A stretch of 39,957 nt of DNA, taken from the NCBI GenBank assembly GCA_017745175.1, contig JAGHZY010000008.1:1-39957 (forward strand), in the 5' to 3' direction. Shown here in pieces: positions 23,708-31,826 of the stretch (position 1 is the stretch's first letter; the number at the start of each line of letters is the position of its first letter). The position numbers were made by a program, and so were the translations under genes. The DNA is from Sphingopyxis sp. (GTDB lineage: Bacteria; Pseudomonadota; Alphaproteobacteria; Sphingomonadales; Sphingomonadaceae). The notes under the pieces are model-generated. The model was not told the DNA's origin, ran no database searches, and saw nothing but the letters and a program-made list of their open reading frames with translations.

Positions 23708-24919
23708 ATGCCGCCAATCCTTTCGCCCGCCGCCGAAGCCGCGCGCCACGTCGACAGCCTCGGGGCGGCGGCGCTCGCAAAATCGGCGTCCTATACCGCC
23801 GGGTCGGAGATGCTGATGATCGCCGGCGTTCTGGTGTCGGTCTTCATCGCATGGCTGATGGTCCGCCTGCGGTTGCTCGACCGGCTCGCCGTGCGTCTCG
23901 GTGGCTGGCGCCGCGCGGCATCGACCCTCGTGATCGGCTTCCTCTTCTTCCTCGTGTCGGACATGCTGCGGCTGCCGTGGACGATGTTCGCCGACTGGCA
24001 GTTCCAGCGATCCTATGATCTCAGCAGCCAGCCGTTCGGTGATTTCCTCGCGCAGAGCGCGCTCGGCAGCGTCATTTCGGCGCTGTTCGGCGCACTCTTC
24101 ATCCTTGGTATCTATGCGTTGATCCGCCGTGCCGGGCGGCGCTGGTGGGTCTGGGCGGGGGCGCTGACGACGCTGTTCACCGCGGCGATGCTGCTGATCG
24201 TCCCGGTCGCGGTCGAGCCGCTGTTCAACGACTACAAGCCGGTGCCGCAGGGGCCGGTCCGTGCCGAACTCGAAAAGATCGCCGATCGCACCGGCATCCC
24301 GCACGATCGCATCTTCATGTTCGACGGCTCGCGCCAGTCGGATATCTTCACCGCGAATGTTTCGGGGATCGGTCCAGCGGCGCGCATCGCGATTTCGGAT
24401 ATTGCGCTCGGCCGCGCGTCGCTCGACGAGGTGAAGGCGGTGACCGCGCACGAGGCGGGCCATTACATGCTCGGCCATGTATGGCGCCACATCGTCGTGC
24501 TGCCGCTACTCGCCTTCATCGTGCTGGCGCTCATCGACCGTCTCTTTGCGCCCGCCGCGCGGTTCCTCGGCAGCAAGGCCGAACTCGGCGACCCGGTCGG
24601 GTTGCCGGTGTTCATGGCGCTCGTTTCGTGCCTCAGCCTGCTCACCGTCCCCGCGGTCAACAGCCTGACGCGCATCGGCGAGGCGCAGGCCGACGCCTAT
24701 GCGCTCGAAACGACGCATCTTCCCGACGCGCTGTCGAGCGCCTTGCTCAAGACCGCCGAATATCGCTATCCGCGACCGCATCCGTTGCAGGAGCTGGTTT
24801 TCTACAGCCATCCCTCGGTCGAAAAACGGATACGGGCGGCAATGGAATGGAAGGCGGCGCATCGTGGCGGAAAAGAAAGCGAACGGAGCGGCCAGCAGCG
24901 GCAGGATGACCCGCGCTGA
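23708..24919 (+). CDS. M48-family membrane metalloprotease (Ste24/CAAX-protease-like)
   Basis: A 403-residue integral membrane zinc protease. Hydrophobic segments lie near residues 35-55, 75-95, 115-140 and 150-170, then the catalytic region: HEAGHYMLGH with zinc ligands His248 and His252 and catalytic Glu249, two further hydrophobic segments, and the third ligand Glu325 in EAQADAYAL. The long N-terminal membrane part with DWQFQRSYDLSSQ and FNDYKPVPQGPVR places it with Ste24-like rather than HtpX-like members. A role in membrane-protein or stress quality control is likely; substrates are unknown. The 3' end overlaps nth by 14 bp. A palindromic operator candidate precedes it. Confidence 0.88.
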   Translation: MPPILSPAAEAARHVDSLGAAALAKSASYTAGSEMLMIAGVLVSVFIAWLMVRLRLLDRLAVRLGGWRRAASTLVIGFLFFLVSDMLRLPWTMFADWQFQRSYDLSSQPFGDFLAQSALGSVISALFGALFILGIYALIRRAGRRWWVWAGALTTLFTAAMLLIVPVAVEPLFNDYKPVPQGPVRAELEKIADRTGIPHDRIFMFDGSRQSDIFTANVSGIGPAARIAISDIALGRASLDEVKAVTAHEAGHYMLGHVWRHIVVLPLLAFIVLALIDRLFAPAARFLGSKAELGDPVGLPVFMALVSCLSLLTVPAVNSLTRIGEAQADAYALETTHLPDALSSALLKTAEYRYPRPHPLQELVFYSHPSVEKRIRAAMEWKAAHRGGKESERSGQQRQDDPR

Positions 24920-25562
24920 TATCTTCGAATTCTATCGCCGCCTCGCCGAGCTGAACCCCAGCCCCGAGACCGAGCTGGAGTTCGGCAACACCTATCAGCT
25001 GCTTGTCGCGGTCGTGCTGTCGGCGCAGGCAACCGACGTCGGGGTGAACAAGGCGACGCGGAAGCTGTTTCAGGAGGTGACGACGCCGCAGCAAATGGTC
25101 GACCTCGGCGAGGACGGGCTGAGGCAGCACATCAGGACGATCGGGCTGTTCAACGCGAAGGCGAAGAATGTCATCGCGCTCAGCGAAATTCTCGTCCGCG
25201 ACCATGGCGGCGAGGTGCCCGCCGACCGTGACACGCTCGTCGAACTACCAGGGGTCGGACGCAAGACCGCCAATGTCGTGATGAACTGTGCCTTCGGCGC
25301 CGAGACCTTCGCGGTCGACACGCATATCTTCCGCGTCGGCAACCGCACCGGCCTCGCCCCCGGCAAGACCCCGCTCGCGGTCGAGAAGAAGCTCGACAAG
25401 GAAACGCCGGCGCCGTTCCGCGTCGGCGCACACCACTGGCTGATCCTCCACGGCCGCTATATCTGCAAGGCGCGTACGCCCGAATGCTGGCGCTGCCCGG
25501 TCGACGACCTTTGCCGCTACAAGCCCAAGACGCCGGCGCCGAAGGGGTGGAAGGCGGCCTGA
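24906..25562 (+). CDS. nth: Endonuclease III, base-excision DNA glycosylase/AP lyase
   Basis: A 218-residue [4Fe-4S] glycosylase that removes oxidised pyrimidines and nicks abasic sites. The helix-hairpin-helix ELPGVGRKTANVV holds the catalytic Lys120, and Asp138 is in VDTHIFRV. Iron-sulfur ligands are Cys187, Cys194, Cys197 and Cys203 (C-x6-C-x2-C-x5-C). With ATG 24906 these residue numbers equal those of the E. coli enzyme, which supports this start. A GTG at 24864 with GGAAGG upstream would add 14 residues and is a real alternative. It overlaps the M48 gene, so they are probably co-expressed. A REP-like palindrome follows 12 bp after the stop. Confidence 0.95.
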   Translation: MTRADIFEFYRRLAELNPSPETELEFGNTYQLLVAVVLSAQATDVGVNKATRKLFQEVTTPQQMVDLGEDGLRQHIRTIGLFNAKAKNVIALSEILVRDHGGEVPADRDTLVELPGVGRKTANVVMNCAFGAETFAVDTHIFRVGNRTGLAPGKTPLAVEKKLDKETPAPFRVGAHHWLILHGRYICKARTPECWRCPVDDLCRYKPKTPAPKGWKAA

Positions 25563-25574
25563 TTTTTCTTTCTT

Positions 25575-25602
25575 CGTCACCCGGGGTCAAGCCGGGGTGA
25601 CG
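25575..25602. repeat. REP-like single palindrome (family 1)
   Basis: CGTCACCC at the left and GGGGTGACG at the right enclose GGGGTCAAGCC. The sequence is a shortened, diverged relative of the arms at 21994-22066. It sits 12 bp after the nth stop and may help end or stabilise that transcript. Confidence 0.75.
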
Positions 25603-25673
25603 ATAGCGAGATGTCTGTTTTCAATCAGATTGATGCTTGCCGTCGATCGACGATGCCGCTTAGTTGCGTTTCC

Positions 25674-27047
25674 ATGCGCAACCTTACCGCCCCGCTCGCC
25701 CTCGCCGCCGCCCTGCTCGCCGCCGCGCCCCTCCACGCCAAGCCCGCCGATACCGATGCGGCGAAGAAAATCCTCAAGGACAGCATCGCGATCCCGACGG
25801 TCGATGGCCGCGGCAAGGTGCCCGAACTGGCGGCCTATTATGCGGGCGTGCTCAAGGCGGCGGGCTATGCCGACAGCGATATCGAAATCACCCCGATCGG
25901 CCAGACCGCGACCTTTGCCGCGACGCTGCGCGGCACGACGCAGCAGAAACCGATCGTGCTGCTTGGCCATATGGACGTCGTCGAGGCCGACCCCAAGGAC
26001 TGGACGCGCGATCCCTTCGTGCCGGTCGAGGAGAATGGCTATATCTTCGGCCGCGGGTCGGAGGACAACAAGTTCGACGTCTCGATGATGGTCGCGACGA
26101 TGGCGCAGCTGAAGAAGGACGGCTTCAGACCGAAGCGATCGATCATCCTCCTGCTCTCGGGCGACGAGGAAACCTCGATGACGACGACGCGCGCGCTCGC
26201 CGCCAGGTACAAGAACGCCGAATTCGCGCTTAACGGCGACGGCGGCGGCGGGCTGCTCGGCGAGGACGGCAAGCCCCGATACTATGGTCTGCAGGCCGGC
26301 GAAAAGACCTATGCCGACTTCACGCTCGAGGTCACCAACCCCGGCGGCCACAGCTCGCGCCCGACCGACAGCAATGCGATCGTCCAGCTGTCGAACGCGC
26401 TGGCGAAGGTCGGCGCCTATCGCTTCGCGCCGCAGCAGAACGAGCTGACGAGGGTCGGCATGCCGATCGTCGCCGATCAGGTCGGCGGCGACATCGGTGC
26501 GGCGCTCAGGGCCTTCGCCGCGAACCCCTCGGATGCGAAGGCGATTGCCGCGATCCGCGCCGACCCCGAATATGTCGGCCAGATCGGCACCACCTGCGTC
26601 CCGACGCTGGTGAAGGGCGGCCACGCCGAAAACGCGCTTCCGCAGCGCGCAACGGCGAACATCAACTGCCGCATCTTTCCCGGCGTGCCGGTCGAGACGG
26701 TGCGCGCCGAACTCGAACGGGTCATCGCCGATCCCGCGGTCAAGGTGAACACCGATCCCGATGCCAGCGCCAGCGACGCCTCGCCGCTGCGCCCCGACGT
26801 GATGGCGGCGGTGAAAAAGGCGGTGAACGCACGCGCCCCCGGCCTGCCGATCATCCCGTCGATGAGCGCGGGCGCGACCGACTCCTATCATTTCCGCGCG
26901 CAGGGCGTGCCGAGCTATGGTGTCGCGGGGCTCTTCTCGAAAGCGAGCGACAGCTACGCCCACGGTCTCAACGAGCGCGTTCCCGTCGATGCGATCGCCC
27001 CCGCGCTCGCGCACTGGGACAGCCTGCTGCGCGACCTTTCCAAATAG
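25674..27047 (+). CDS. M20-family metallopeptidase, exported
   Basis: A 457-residue protein with a signal peptide (ends PLHA, about residue 22). The di-zinc carboxypeptidase core has LLGHMDVVEADP (His, Asp), FGRGSEDNKFDVSMM, LLLSGDEETSM (catalytic and ligand Glu), ALNGDGGG (Asp) and YAHGLNERVPV (last His). The dimerisation lid starts near EVTNPGGHSSRP. It likely trims peptides or N-acyl amino acids in the periplasm. It converges on the M28 peptidase gene. ATG 25674 is chosen by the signal peptide; 21 extra in-frame residues upstream do not look like a signal. Confidence 0.9.
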   Translation: MRNLTAPLALAAALLAAAPLHAKPADTDAAKKILKDSIAIPTVDGRGKVPELAAYYAGVLKAAGYADSDIEITPIGQTATFAATLRGTTQQKPIVLLGHMDVVEADPKDWTRDPFVPVEENGYIFGRGSEDNKFDVSMMVATMAQLKKDGFRPKRSIILLLSGDEETSMTTTRALAARYKNAEFALNGDGGGGLLGEDGKPRYYGLQAGEKTYADFTLEVTNPGGHSSRPTDSNAIVQLSNALAKVGAYRFAPQQNELTRVGMPIVADQVGGDIGAALRAFAANPSDAKAIAAIRADPEYVGQIGTTCVPTLVKGGHAENALPQRATANINCRIFPGVPVETVRAELERVIADPAVKVNTDPDASASDASPLRPDVMAAVKKAVNARAPGLPIIPSMSAGATDSYHFRAQGVPSYGVAGLFSKASDSYAHGLNERVPVDAIAPALAHWDSLLRDLSK

Positions 27048-27053
27048 GTCCGG

Positions 27054-27085
27054 CGCGCGTCGCCGGCGGCGGCCGGCGACGCGCG
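27054..27085. terminator. Perfect GC hairpin between convergent peptidase genes
   Basis: CGCGCGTCGCCGGC and GCCGGCGACGCGCG form a perfect 14 bp stem with a GGCG loop. It fills the 39 bp gap: 6 bp after the M20 stop and 1 bp before the M28 stop codon. No U-tract follows on either strand, so it would be a U-less bidirectional terminator or an mRNA 3' end stabiliser. Confidence 0.65.
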
Positions 27086-27086
27086 G

Positions 27087-28745
27087 CTATTTCCGCGCCG
27101 CGGCGCTGCCGTCGCGAATCGCCTTGAACTCGCTGCCGGGCTTCCACGCGGGCCATCCGGCCGAGCGCGCGAGTTCGTCGCCGATCGTGTAAAAGACCGA
27201 GATATCCTGTACCGCGCCGTCGAGGTTCCAGTCGGGACCCCATGCGTCGCAGGCCTGGTGATAGCATTTGCCGGTATAGGCATCGACCCACGCCTGACCC
27301 GCTTCCTTGCCGCCTTCGACCAGATCCGAGGCGCCCGCAATGCCCATCATCAGCAGGACGGGAACTCCGCGCTTGGCCATGCTGAAATGATCGGCGCGGT
27401 AGAAGAGGCCGCGTTCGGGCAGGCTTTCGACCGAGACGGTGCGGCCCTGCGCAGCGGCGACGCGTGCGAGATCGTCCTCGAGGCTGCCCTGTCCCTTGCC
27501 GACGAGGATCACGTCCTTTGCGCGGCCCGCGGTCTGGAGGATGTCGAGGCCAAGGTTGGCGACGGTCTTCTCGTGCCGAAAGACGGGGTTCGCCGCATAG
27601 GCTTCGGACCCCAGCAATCCACGCTCCTCGGCGGTCCAGAAGGCGAAGGCGACCGTGCGGTCGGGCGCGGGCGCGGCCTTGAACAGCCGCGCGATCTCGA
27701 ACAGCCCCGCGACGCCGAGCGCGTCGTCGTTGGCGCCGGCGCGATAGATGCGGCCCTTTTCGTCGGGTGCGCCCGCGCCATAGGCATCCCAGTGTGCGCC
27801 GTACATGACGACCTCGTCGGGGCGCTTCGTGCCGGGGATTTTGGCGAGGACATTCTGGCTCTGCACGACCGACTGCGTCACCGGGATCGCGGCGTCGAAG
27901 CGCGTGCCGAGATCGACCGGCCGGAAATCCTTGCGCCGCGCCGCGATACGCAGCTTGGCGAGATCCTGTCCGGCATCGGCGAACAATTTCGTCGCGGTCT
28001 CGCCCGAGATCCAGCCCTGCAGCGCGAGGCTCGTGACCTTTTCGGGCGGCACGACGAGGCCGTAATTCTCGCCGCCGCTGCTCTTGACGACGTTCCAGCC
28101 ATAGCCGACGCCGTCGGTATCGTGGATGATCAGCGCGGCGATCGCGCCGCGCCGCGCGGCTTCCTCGAACTTGTAGGTCCAGCGGCCATAATAGGTCATC
28201 GTCCGACCGCCGAACCTGCCGAACGCATCCTCGCCCTTTGTCGCGACGAAGTCGGGGTCGTTGATCAGGAAGACCGCGACCTTGCCCCTGAGGTCCTGTC
28301 CCTTGAAATCGTCCCAGCCGCGCTCGGGCGCGCTGACGCCGTAACCAACGAAGACGAGCGGGGCGTTCGCGACGACCGCGCGGTCCTTCGGCTGGAGCGT
28401 CGAGACATGGATGTCGGTGCCGAAGGCCAGCGGCGTCACCGCACCCTTGCGGTCGAAGGCGAGCGTTTCGGGCGTGCCGAGCCGCGTGTGGAGCAAGGGC
28501 ACGGGCTGGGTCCAGCCGCCGTCGGGGCCCGCGGGTTCGAGACCCAGCGCCTGCAGGCGGCCGATCAGATAGCCGATCGTGCGCTCCTCGCCGATGGTAC
28601 CCGGCGCGCGGCCCTCGAACTGGTCCGACGCGAGCGTGCGGACGGTCCGGGTGATATTCGCGGCGTCGATGGCGGGGGCGTTCTGCGCCGCGGCGGGAAC
28701 GGCGAGGAGAAGGGGAAGGGCGGCGGCGACGTGGCGTAGGGTCAT
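27087..28745 (-). CDS. M28-family aminopeptidase with PA domain, exported
   Basis: A 552-residue protein. The signal peptide ends near VPAAAQ (about 21). A protease-associated (PA) insert at about 115-230 carries LVFVGYGVSAPERGWDDFKGQDLRGKVAVF. The M28 core has ligands in YGAHWDAYG (His, Asp), AGANDDALGVAGL (Asp), FWTAEERGLLGSEAYA (Glu-Glu) and RADHFSMAKRGVP (His). Typical of periplasmic or secreted zinc aminopeptidases of sphingomonads and xanthomonads. Two cysteines in GKCYHQACDAWG could form a small disulfide loop, common in this family. ATG 28745 faces the EEP gene across a 107 bp divergent gap. Confidence 0.92.
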   Translation of the reverse strand: MTLRHVAAALPLLLAVPAAAQNAPAIDAANITRTVRTLASDQFEGRAPGTIGEERTIGYLIGRLQALGLEPAGPDGGWTQPVPLLHTRLGTPETLAFDRKGAVTPLAFGTDIHVSTLQPKDRAVVANAPLVFVGYGVSAPERGWDDFKGQDLRGKVAVFLINDPDFVATKGEDAFGRFGGRTMTYYGRWTYKFEEAARRGAIAALIIHDTDGVGYGWNVVKSSGGENYGLVVPPEKVTSLALQGWISGETATKLFADAGQDLAKLRIAARRKDFRPVDLGTRFDAAIPVTQSVVQSQNVLAKIPGTKRPDEVVMYGAHWDAYGAGAPDEKGRIYRAGANDDALGVAGLFEIARLFKAAPAPDRTVAFAFWTAEERGLLGSEAYAANPVFRHEKTVANLGLDILQTAGRAKDVILVGKGQGSLEDDLARVAAAQGRTVSVESLPERGLFYRADHFSMAKRGVPVLLMMGIAGASDLVEGGKEAGQAWVDAYTGKCYHQACDAWGPDWNLDGAVQDISVFYTIGDELARSAGWPAWKPGSEFKAIRDGSAAARK

Positions 28746-28852
28746 GATGAATCGGTTCCGCTTTTGACTGGATAGCCTGCCCTAGCACGGTGGGGCGCGT
28801 TGTGAACCGCCGGGGCGGTGACGATTGCTGCCGAGTGCGTTAGGGGCGGGCG

Positions 28853-29932
28853 ATGACTGCTGTTCTTCCTGCTCCCTTTTCCTGGCGGCCCCTTGTCGCG
28901 GCCGGGGCACTCGCCCTCGCCGCATGCGGGCCGAAGCCGCCGCTGCGCGTGATGGCATGCGACGCGGCGCCAAAGGCGCCGGTGACGGTGGAGGCCGATG
29001 GACAGACGGCGCGCACGACGCTGTCGGTGCTGACCTATAACCTCGAGGGGCTCGGCTGGCCGGCGCGCAAGGGCCGCGCGGCCGAACTCGGGGAGATCGG
29101 CGATCGCCTGGCGGCGATGCGCGCGGCGGGTACCGGACCCGATGTGGTCCTGTTCCAGGAGATGTTCAGCGGCGCGGCGAAGCGCGCGGTCGAAGCGAGC
29201 GGCTATCCGGCGATCGCGCCGGGGCCGCGGCGCACGACGAGGCCCTATATCGCCGACCATCAAAAGATGGCGGGCAGGGCGAAGCCGCTGAAAGGCGAAC
29301 TCGGGATCAAGCTCGTGGGCGGCGGGCTGGCGATCGCGTCGCGCTATCCGATCGTCGGGACGGCGCTCGATGCCTATGGCCGGCGCGCGTGTGCGGGGCT
29401 CGACTGTCTGTCGAACAAGGGTGTGATGCTGGCCCGCATCGCCATGCCGGGGGTGCCCGCGCCGATCGACATCTATAATACGCATATGAATTCGCGCGGC
29501 GCGTCGGGGGTGTCGGTGGCGCGCGACGGCGAGGCGCATGCGCGGCAGGCGATCGCCGCGTCGGATTTCATCGCGCGGACGCAGGATCTGGCCGCCCCGC
29601 TGATCTTCGGCGGCGATTTCAACATGCGCCATTCGGAGGATCGCTGGGCGGAATTTTCCGAATATCACCCGCTGACGCTGGTGCACGAGGTGTGCGTCGA
29701 TCCGGCCTCGGGGTGCGAGGTCAGGATGTCGTGGGACGGCGATGCGCCGTGGATGGATACGCAGGACCTGCAATTCTTTGCCGACGGCGAGCAGCTGACA
29801 GTCCGCCCGCTCCGCGTCGAGGCGCTGTTCGACGGCGGCGCGAGCGGGCCGCAGCTGTCGGACCATGACGGGTTTCTGGTGACCTACGAGCTGCGCTGGC
29901 CGGTCGGGATGGCGGTGAAGGCGGCGTGCTGA
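28853..29932 (+). CDS. Endonuclease/exonuclease/phosphatase (EEP) family lipoprotein
   Basis: A 359-residue protein with a lipoprotein signal; lipobox ALAACG places the lipidated Cys near residue 25. The EEP core shows LTYNLEGLGW, VVLFQEMF (metal-binding Glu), IYNTHMNSRGA (His), FGGDFNMRHS (Asp/Asn) and LSDHDGFLV (Asp-His). It is closest in style to neutral sphingomyelinase or metal-dependent hydrolase members. The substrate could be a phospholipid, nucleic acid or phosphoester. Sphingolipids are major envelope lipids in this order, which makes a lipid substrate attractive but unproven. The next gene follows after 54 bp. Confidence 0.87.
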   Translation: MTAVLPAPFSWRPLVAAGALALAACGPKPPLRVMACDAAPKAPVTVEADGQTARTTLSVLTYNLEGLGWPARKGRAAELGEIGDRLAAMRAAGTGPDVVLFQEMFSGAAKRAVEASGYPAIAPGPRRTTRPYIADHQKMAGRAKPLKGELGIKLVGGGLAIASRYPIVGTALDAYGRRACAGLDCLSNKGVMLARIAMPGVPAPIDIYNTHMNSRGASGVSVARDGEAHARQAIAASDFIARTQDLAAPLIFGGDFNMRHSEDRWAEFSEYHPLTLVHEVCVDPASGCEVRMSWDGDAPWMDTQDLQFFADGEQLTVRPLRVEALFDGGASGPQLSDHDGFLVTYELRWPVGMAVKAAC

Positions 29933-29986
29933 TTTGATCGCAAGAAACGGGGCGCGGCCGTCGGCGGCGGATGCGATGGCGCCCGC

Positions 29987-30676
29987 ATGACGGAAAATAT
30001 CGAAGACACGATCGCCGCGGCGCTCGATCGCGAAGGCTGGGCCGTGCTGCCGCGGCTGTTGAATGGCGCGGAATGTGACGACACCGCGGCGCTCTATACG
30101 CAGGAAGGCGGGTTCCGCAGCCATGTCCACATGGCGCGGCACGGTTTCGGGCGCGGCGAATATCGCTATTTCGCCTATCCGCTGCCGCCGCGGGTCGAGG
30201 CGCTGCGCGGAATGCTCTACGCGCGGCTGGCGCCGATCGCGAACCGCTGGCACGAACGCATGGGAATGGCGCCGCGCTTTCCTGCCGACCATTCCGATTT
30301 CCTCGCGCGCTGCCATGCGGCGGGGCAGCGGCGGCCGACGCCCTTGCTGCTCCGTTACGGCGCGGGCGATTATAACTGCCTCCATCAGGACCTCTACGGC
30401 GAGCATGTCTTTCCGCTGCAGGTCGCGGTGCTGCTGTCGGCGCCGGGGGATGATTTCGCAGGCGGCGAATTCGTGCTGACCGAGCAGCGCCCGCGAATGC
30501 AGTCACGCGCGGCTGTCGTGCCGCTGGGCAAGGGCGATGCGGTGGTATTCGCGGTGAATGCGCGGCCGGTGCGGGGATCGCGCGGTGACTATCGGGTCAT
30601 GATGCGCCACGGCGTGAGCGAAATCCGGTCGGGGCGGCGGCACACGCTCGGCATCATCTTCCACGACGCCGCGTGA
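29987..30676 (+). CDS. 2-oxoglutarate/Fe(II) oxygenase, DUF2086 (PF09859) family
   Basis: A 229-residue cytoplasmic dioxygenase. The facial triad is His133 and Asp135 in LHQDLYGEHVFPLQ and probably His208 in MMRHGVSEI; Arg217/Arg218 before HTLGIIFHD should bind 2-oxoglutarate. PF09859 is annotated as an oxygenase acting on alkylated DNA by distant AlkB similarity, but this is not well tested. It starts 54 bp after the EEP gene and ends 9 bp from the stop of the convergent ohrR gene. Confidence 0.85.
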   Translation: MTENIEDTIAAALDREGWAVLPRLLNGAECDDTAALYTQEGGFRSHVHMARHGFGRGEYRYFAYPLPPRVEALRGMLYARLAPIANRWHERMGMAPRFPADHSDFLARCHAAGQRRPTPLLLRYGAGDYNCLHQDLYGEHVFPLQVAVLLSAPGDDFAGGEFVLTEQRPRMQSRAAVVPLGKGDAVVFAVNARPVRGSRGDYRVMMRHGVSEIRSGRRHTLGIIFHDAA

Positions 30677-30685
30677 CGCCGCGGA

Positions 30686-31138
30686 TCAGTCGCCCAGCGA
30701 GGCGATCAGATTGTCGCGCAGTTTCGCGACCGATTTCTGGACGTCGAAGAAGCTGTCGCCGAGCCCGGTCGCGTCGAACAGCGCGTTGCCGATCTCGTGG
30801 CTGCGCAGCTCGCTGCCCTTTGCGGTCAGGCGGATGCGCACCTGACGCTCGTCGGCGAGGTCGCGGCGGCGCTCGATGAAGCCCGATTGCTCGAGCTTCT
30901 TGAGAATCGGGGTGAGCGTGTTCGATTCGAGGAACATTTTCTCGCCGAGCTCGCCGACGGTCTGGTCGTCCTTTTCCCAGAGCGCGACGAGGACGATATA
31001 CTGGGTATAGGTCAGCCCGAGCTTCTCGAGGATCGGGCGATAGGCGCGGCCGAAGGCGAGATTCGCCGAATAGACCGCAAAACACAGGAATTCGCCCAGT
31101 TTGGGGCGGTCTGTTTCCGGGGCTCGGGTATCGGTCAT
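30686..31138 (-). CDS. ohrR: MarR-family organic hydroperoxide sensor-repressor
   Basis: A 150-residue winged-helix regulator. The reactive Cys19 in FLCFAVYSANLA and the tyrosines in LTYTQYIVL are OhrR hallmarks; the wing DLADERQVRIRLTAKG follows the recognition helix ESNTLTPILKKLE. Oxidation of Cys19 by organic peroxides should release DNA and derepress ohr. ATG 31138 is supported by GAGGAA 6-7 nt upstream and by the position of Cys19; 22 further in-frame residues upstream are unlikely. It lies 104 bp downstream of ohr on the same strand. Confidence 0.93.
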   Translation of the reverse strand: MTDTRAPETDRPKLGEFLCFAVYSANLAFGRAYRPILEKLGLTYTQYIVLVALWEKDDQTVGELGEKMFLESNTLTPILKKLEQSGFIERRRDLADERQVRIRLTAKGSELRSHEIGNALFDATGLGDSFFDVQKSVAKLRDNLIASLGD

Positions 31139-31242
31139 CGGGAGTTCCTCGGGCGTCCTTGCATATCGGACGTATACGATGAAATCGGATGGCATGGGTG
31201 TCAACCGGGCGGCGGGGAGATCGCCGCCCGATCGAACTGCCG

Positions 31243-31641
31243 TCAGGCGAGGTTGAGTTCGATGTCGATATTGCCCTCGACCGCCTTCGAATAGGGGCAG
31301 ATCTTGTGCGCGAGATCGACGAGGTCGCGCGCGACGTCGCGCTCGACGCCGGGGACCGAAATGTCGAGGCGGGCACGAAGAACAAAGCCGTCGGCGCCGC
31401 GGTTCAGCAGTTCGATCGTCGTGTCGGCTTCCGGGCTCGCGGGCAGCGTCACCTTCTTCTGCGAGGCGGCGAGTTCGAGCGCGCCGATGAAGCAGGCCGA
31501 CCAGGCGGCGGCGAAAAGGTTTTCGGCCGCGGGGTGCGGCTGGGGCAGCGCGAGGTCGAGCACGCCATTGGTGCTGCGGGCGTAGCCGTCAGCGCCGCCT
31601 TTGACGTGGGTGGTTCCGGAGAAGAGAATCTTGTCAGCCAT
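31243..31641 (-). CDS. ohr: Organic hydroperoxide resistance protein (Ohr/OsmC fold)
   Basis: A 132-residue thiol peroxidase that reduces fatty-acid and other organic hydroperoxides. The peroxidatic Cys50 is in AWSACFIGAL and the resolving Cys115 in HKICPYSKA. Start MADKILFSGTTHVKGG and end GNIDIELNLA are typical. GGAA lies about 6-10 nt before the ATG. It is upstream of ohrR on the same strand. The 185 bp region above the start holds palindromic elements that may be OhrR sites. Confidence 0.95.
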   Translation of the reverse strand: MADKILFSGTTHVKGGADGYARSTNGVLDLALPQPHPAAENLFAAAWSACFIGALELAASQKKVTLPASPEADTTIELLNRGADGFVLRARLDISVPGVERDVARDLVDLAHKICPYSKAVEGNIDIELNLA

Positions 31642-31668
31642 GTTCGGGTTCCTTTCGGGTGATAGTTG

Positions 31669-31695
31669 ATCGTATCCGTTTTGATCGGATGCGAT
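31669..31695. promoter_or_regulatory. Imperfect palindrome upstream of ohr, candidate OhrR operator
   Basis: ATCGTATCCG and CGGATGCGAT are inverted copies (9 of 10 positions) with a 7 bp spacer, centred about 40 bp above the ohr ATG. Related half-sites occur at 31163-31180 (ATATCGGACGTATACGAT) before ohrR and at 31742-31752 (CGTGTACGATA). Placement fits an OhrR box, but I cannot match it to a known consensus. Confidence 0.5.
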
Positions 31696-31826
31696 CTAAA
31701 TAGGCGTGTCGTGCATCGCGGTCAAGCGGATGAGATTAAGTCGTGTACGATATAAATACAGGGCTTTGAAATCGGGGAGAAGAAATTTCGATCATCTTCT
31801 CTCCGGCCGCTTCGGCGCGGCGAGAA

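Noticed and set aside
27258..28739. Plus-strand open frame opposite the M28 peptidase
   Set aside because: Mirror frame; the M28 zinc ligands and signal peptide on the minus strand decide.
28742..30406. Minus-strand open frame of 554 codons opposite the EEP and 2OG oxygenase genes
   Set aside because: Covers two genes with catalytic motifs on the plus strand; Arg/His/Pro-rich with no domain.
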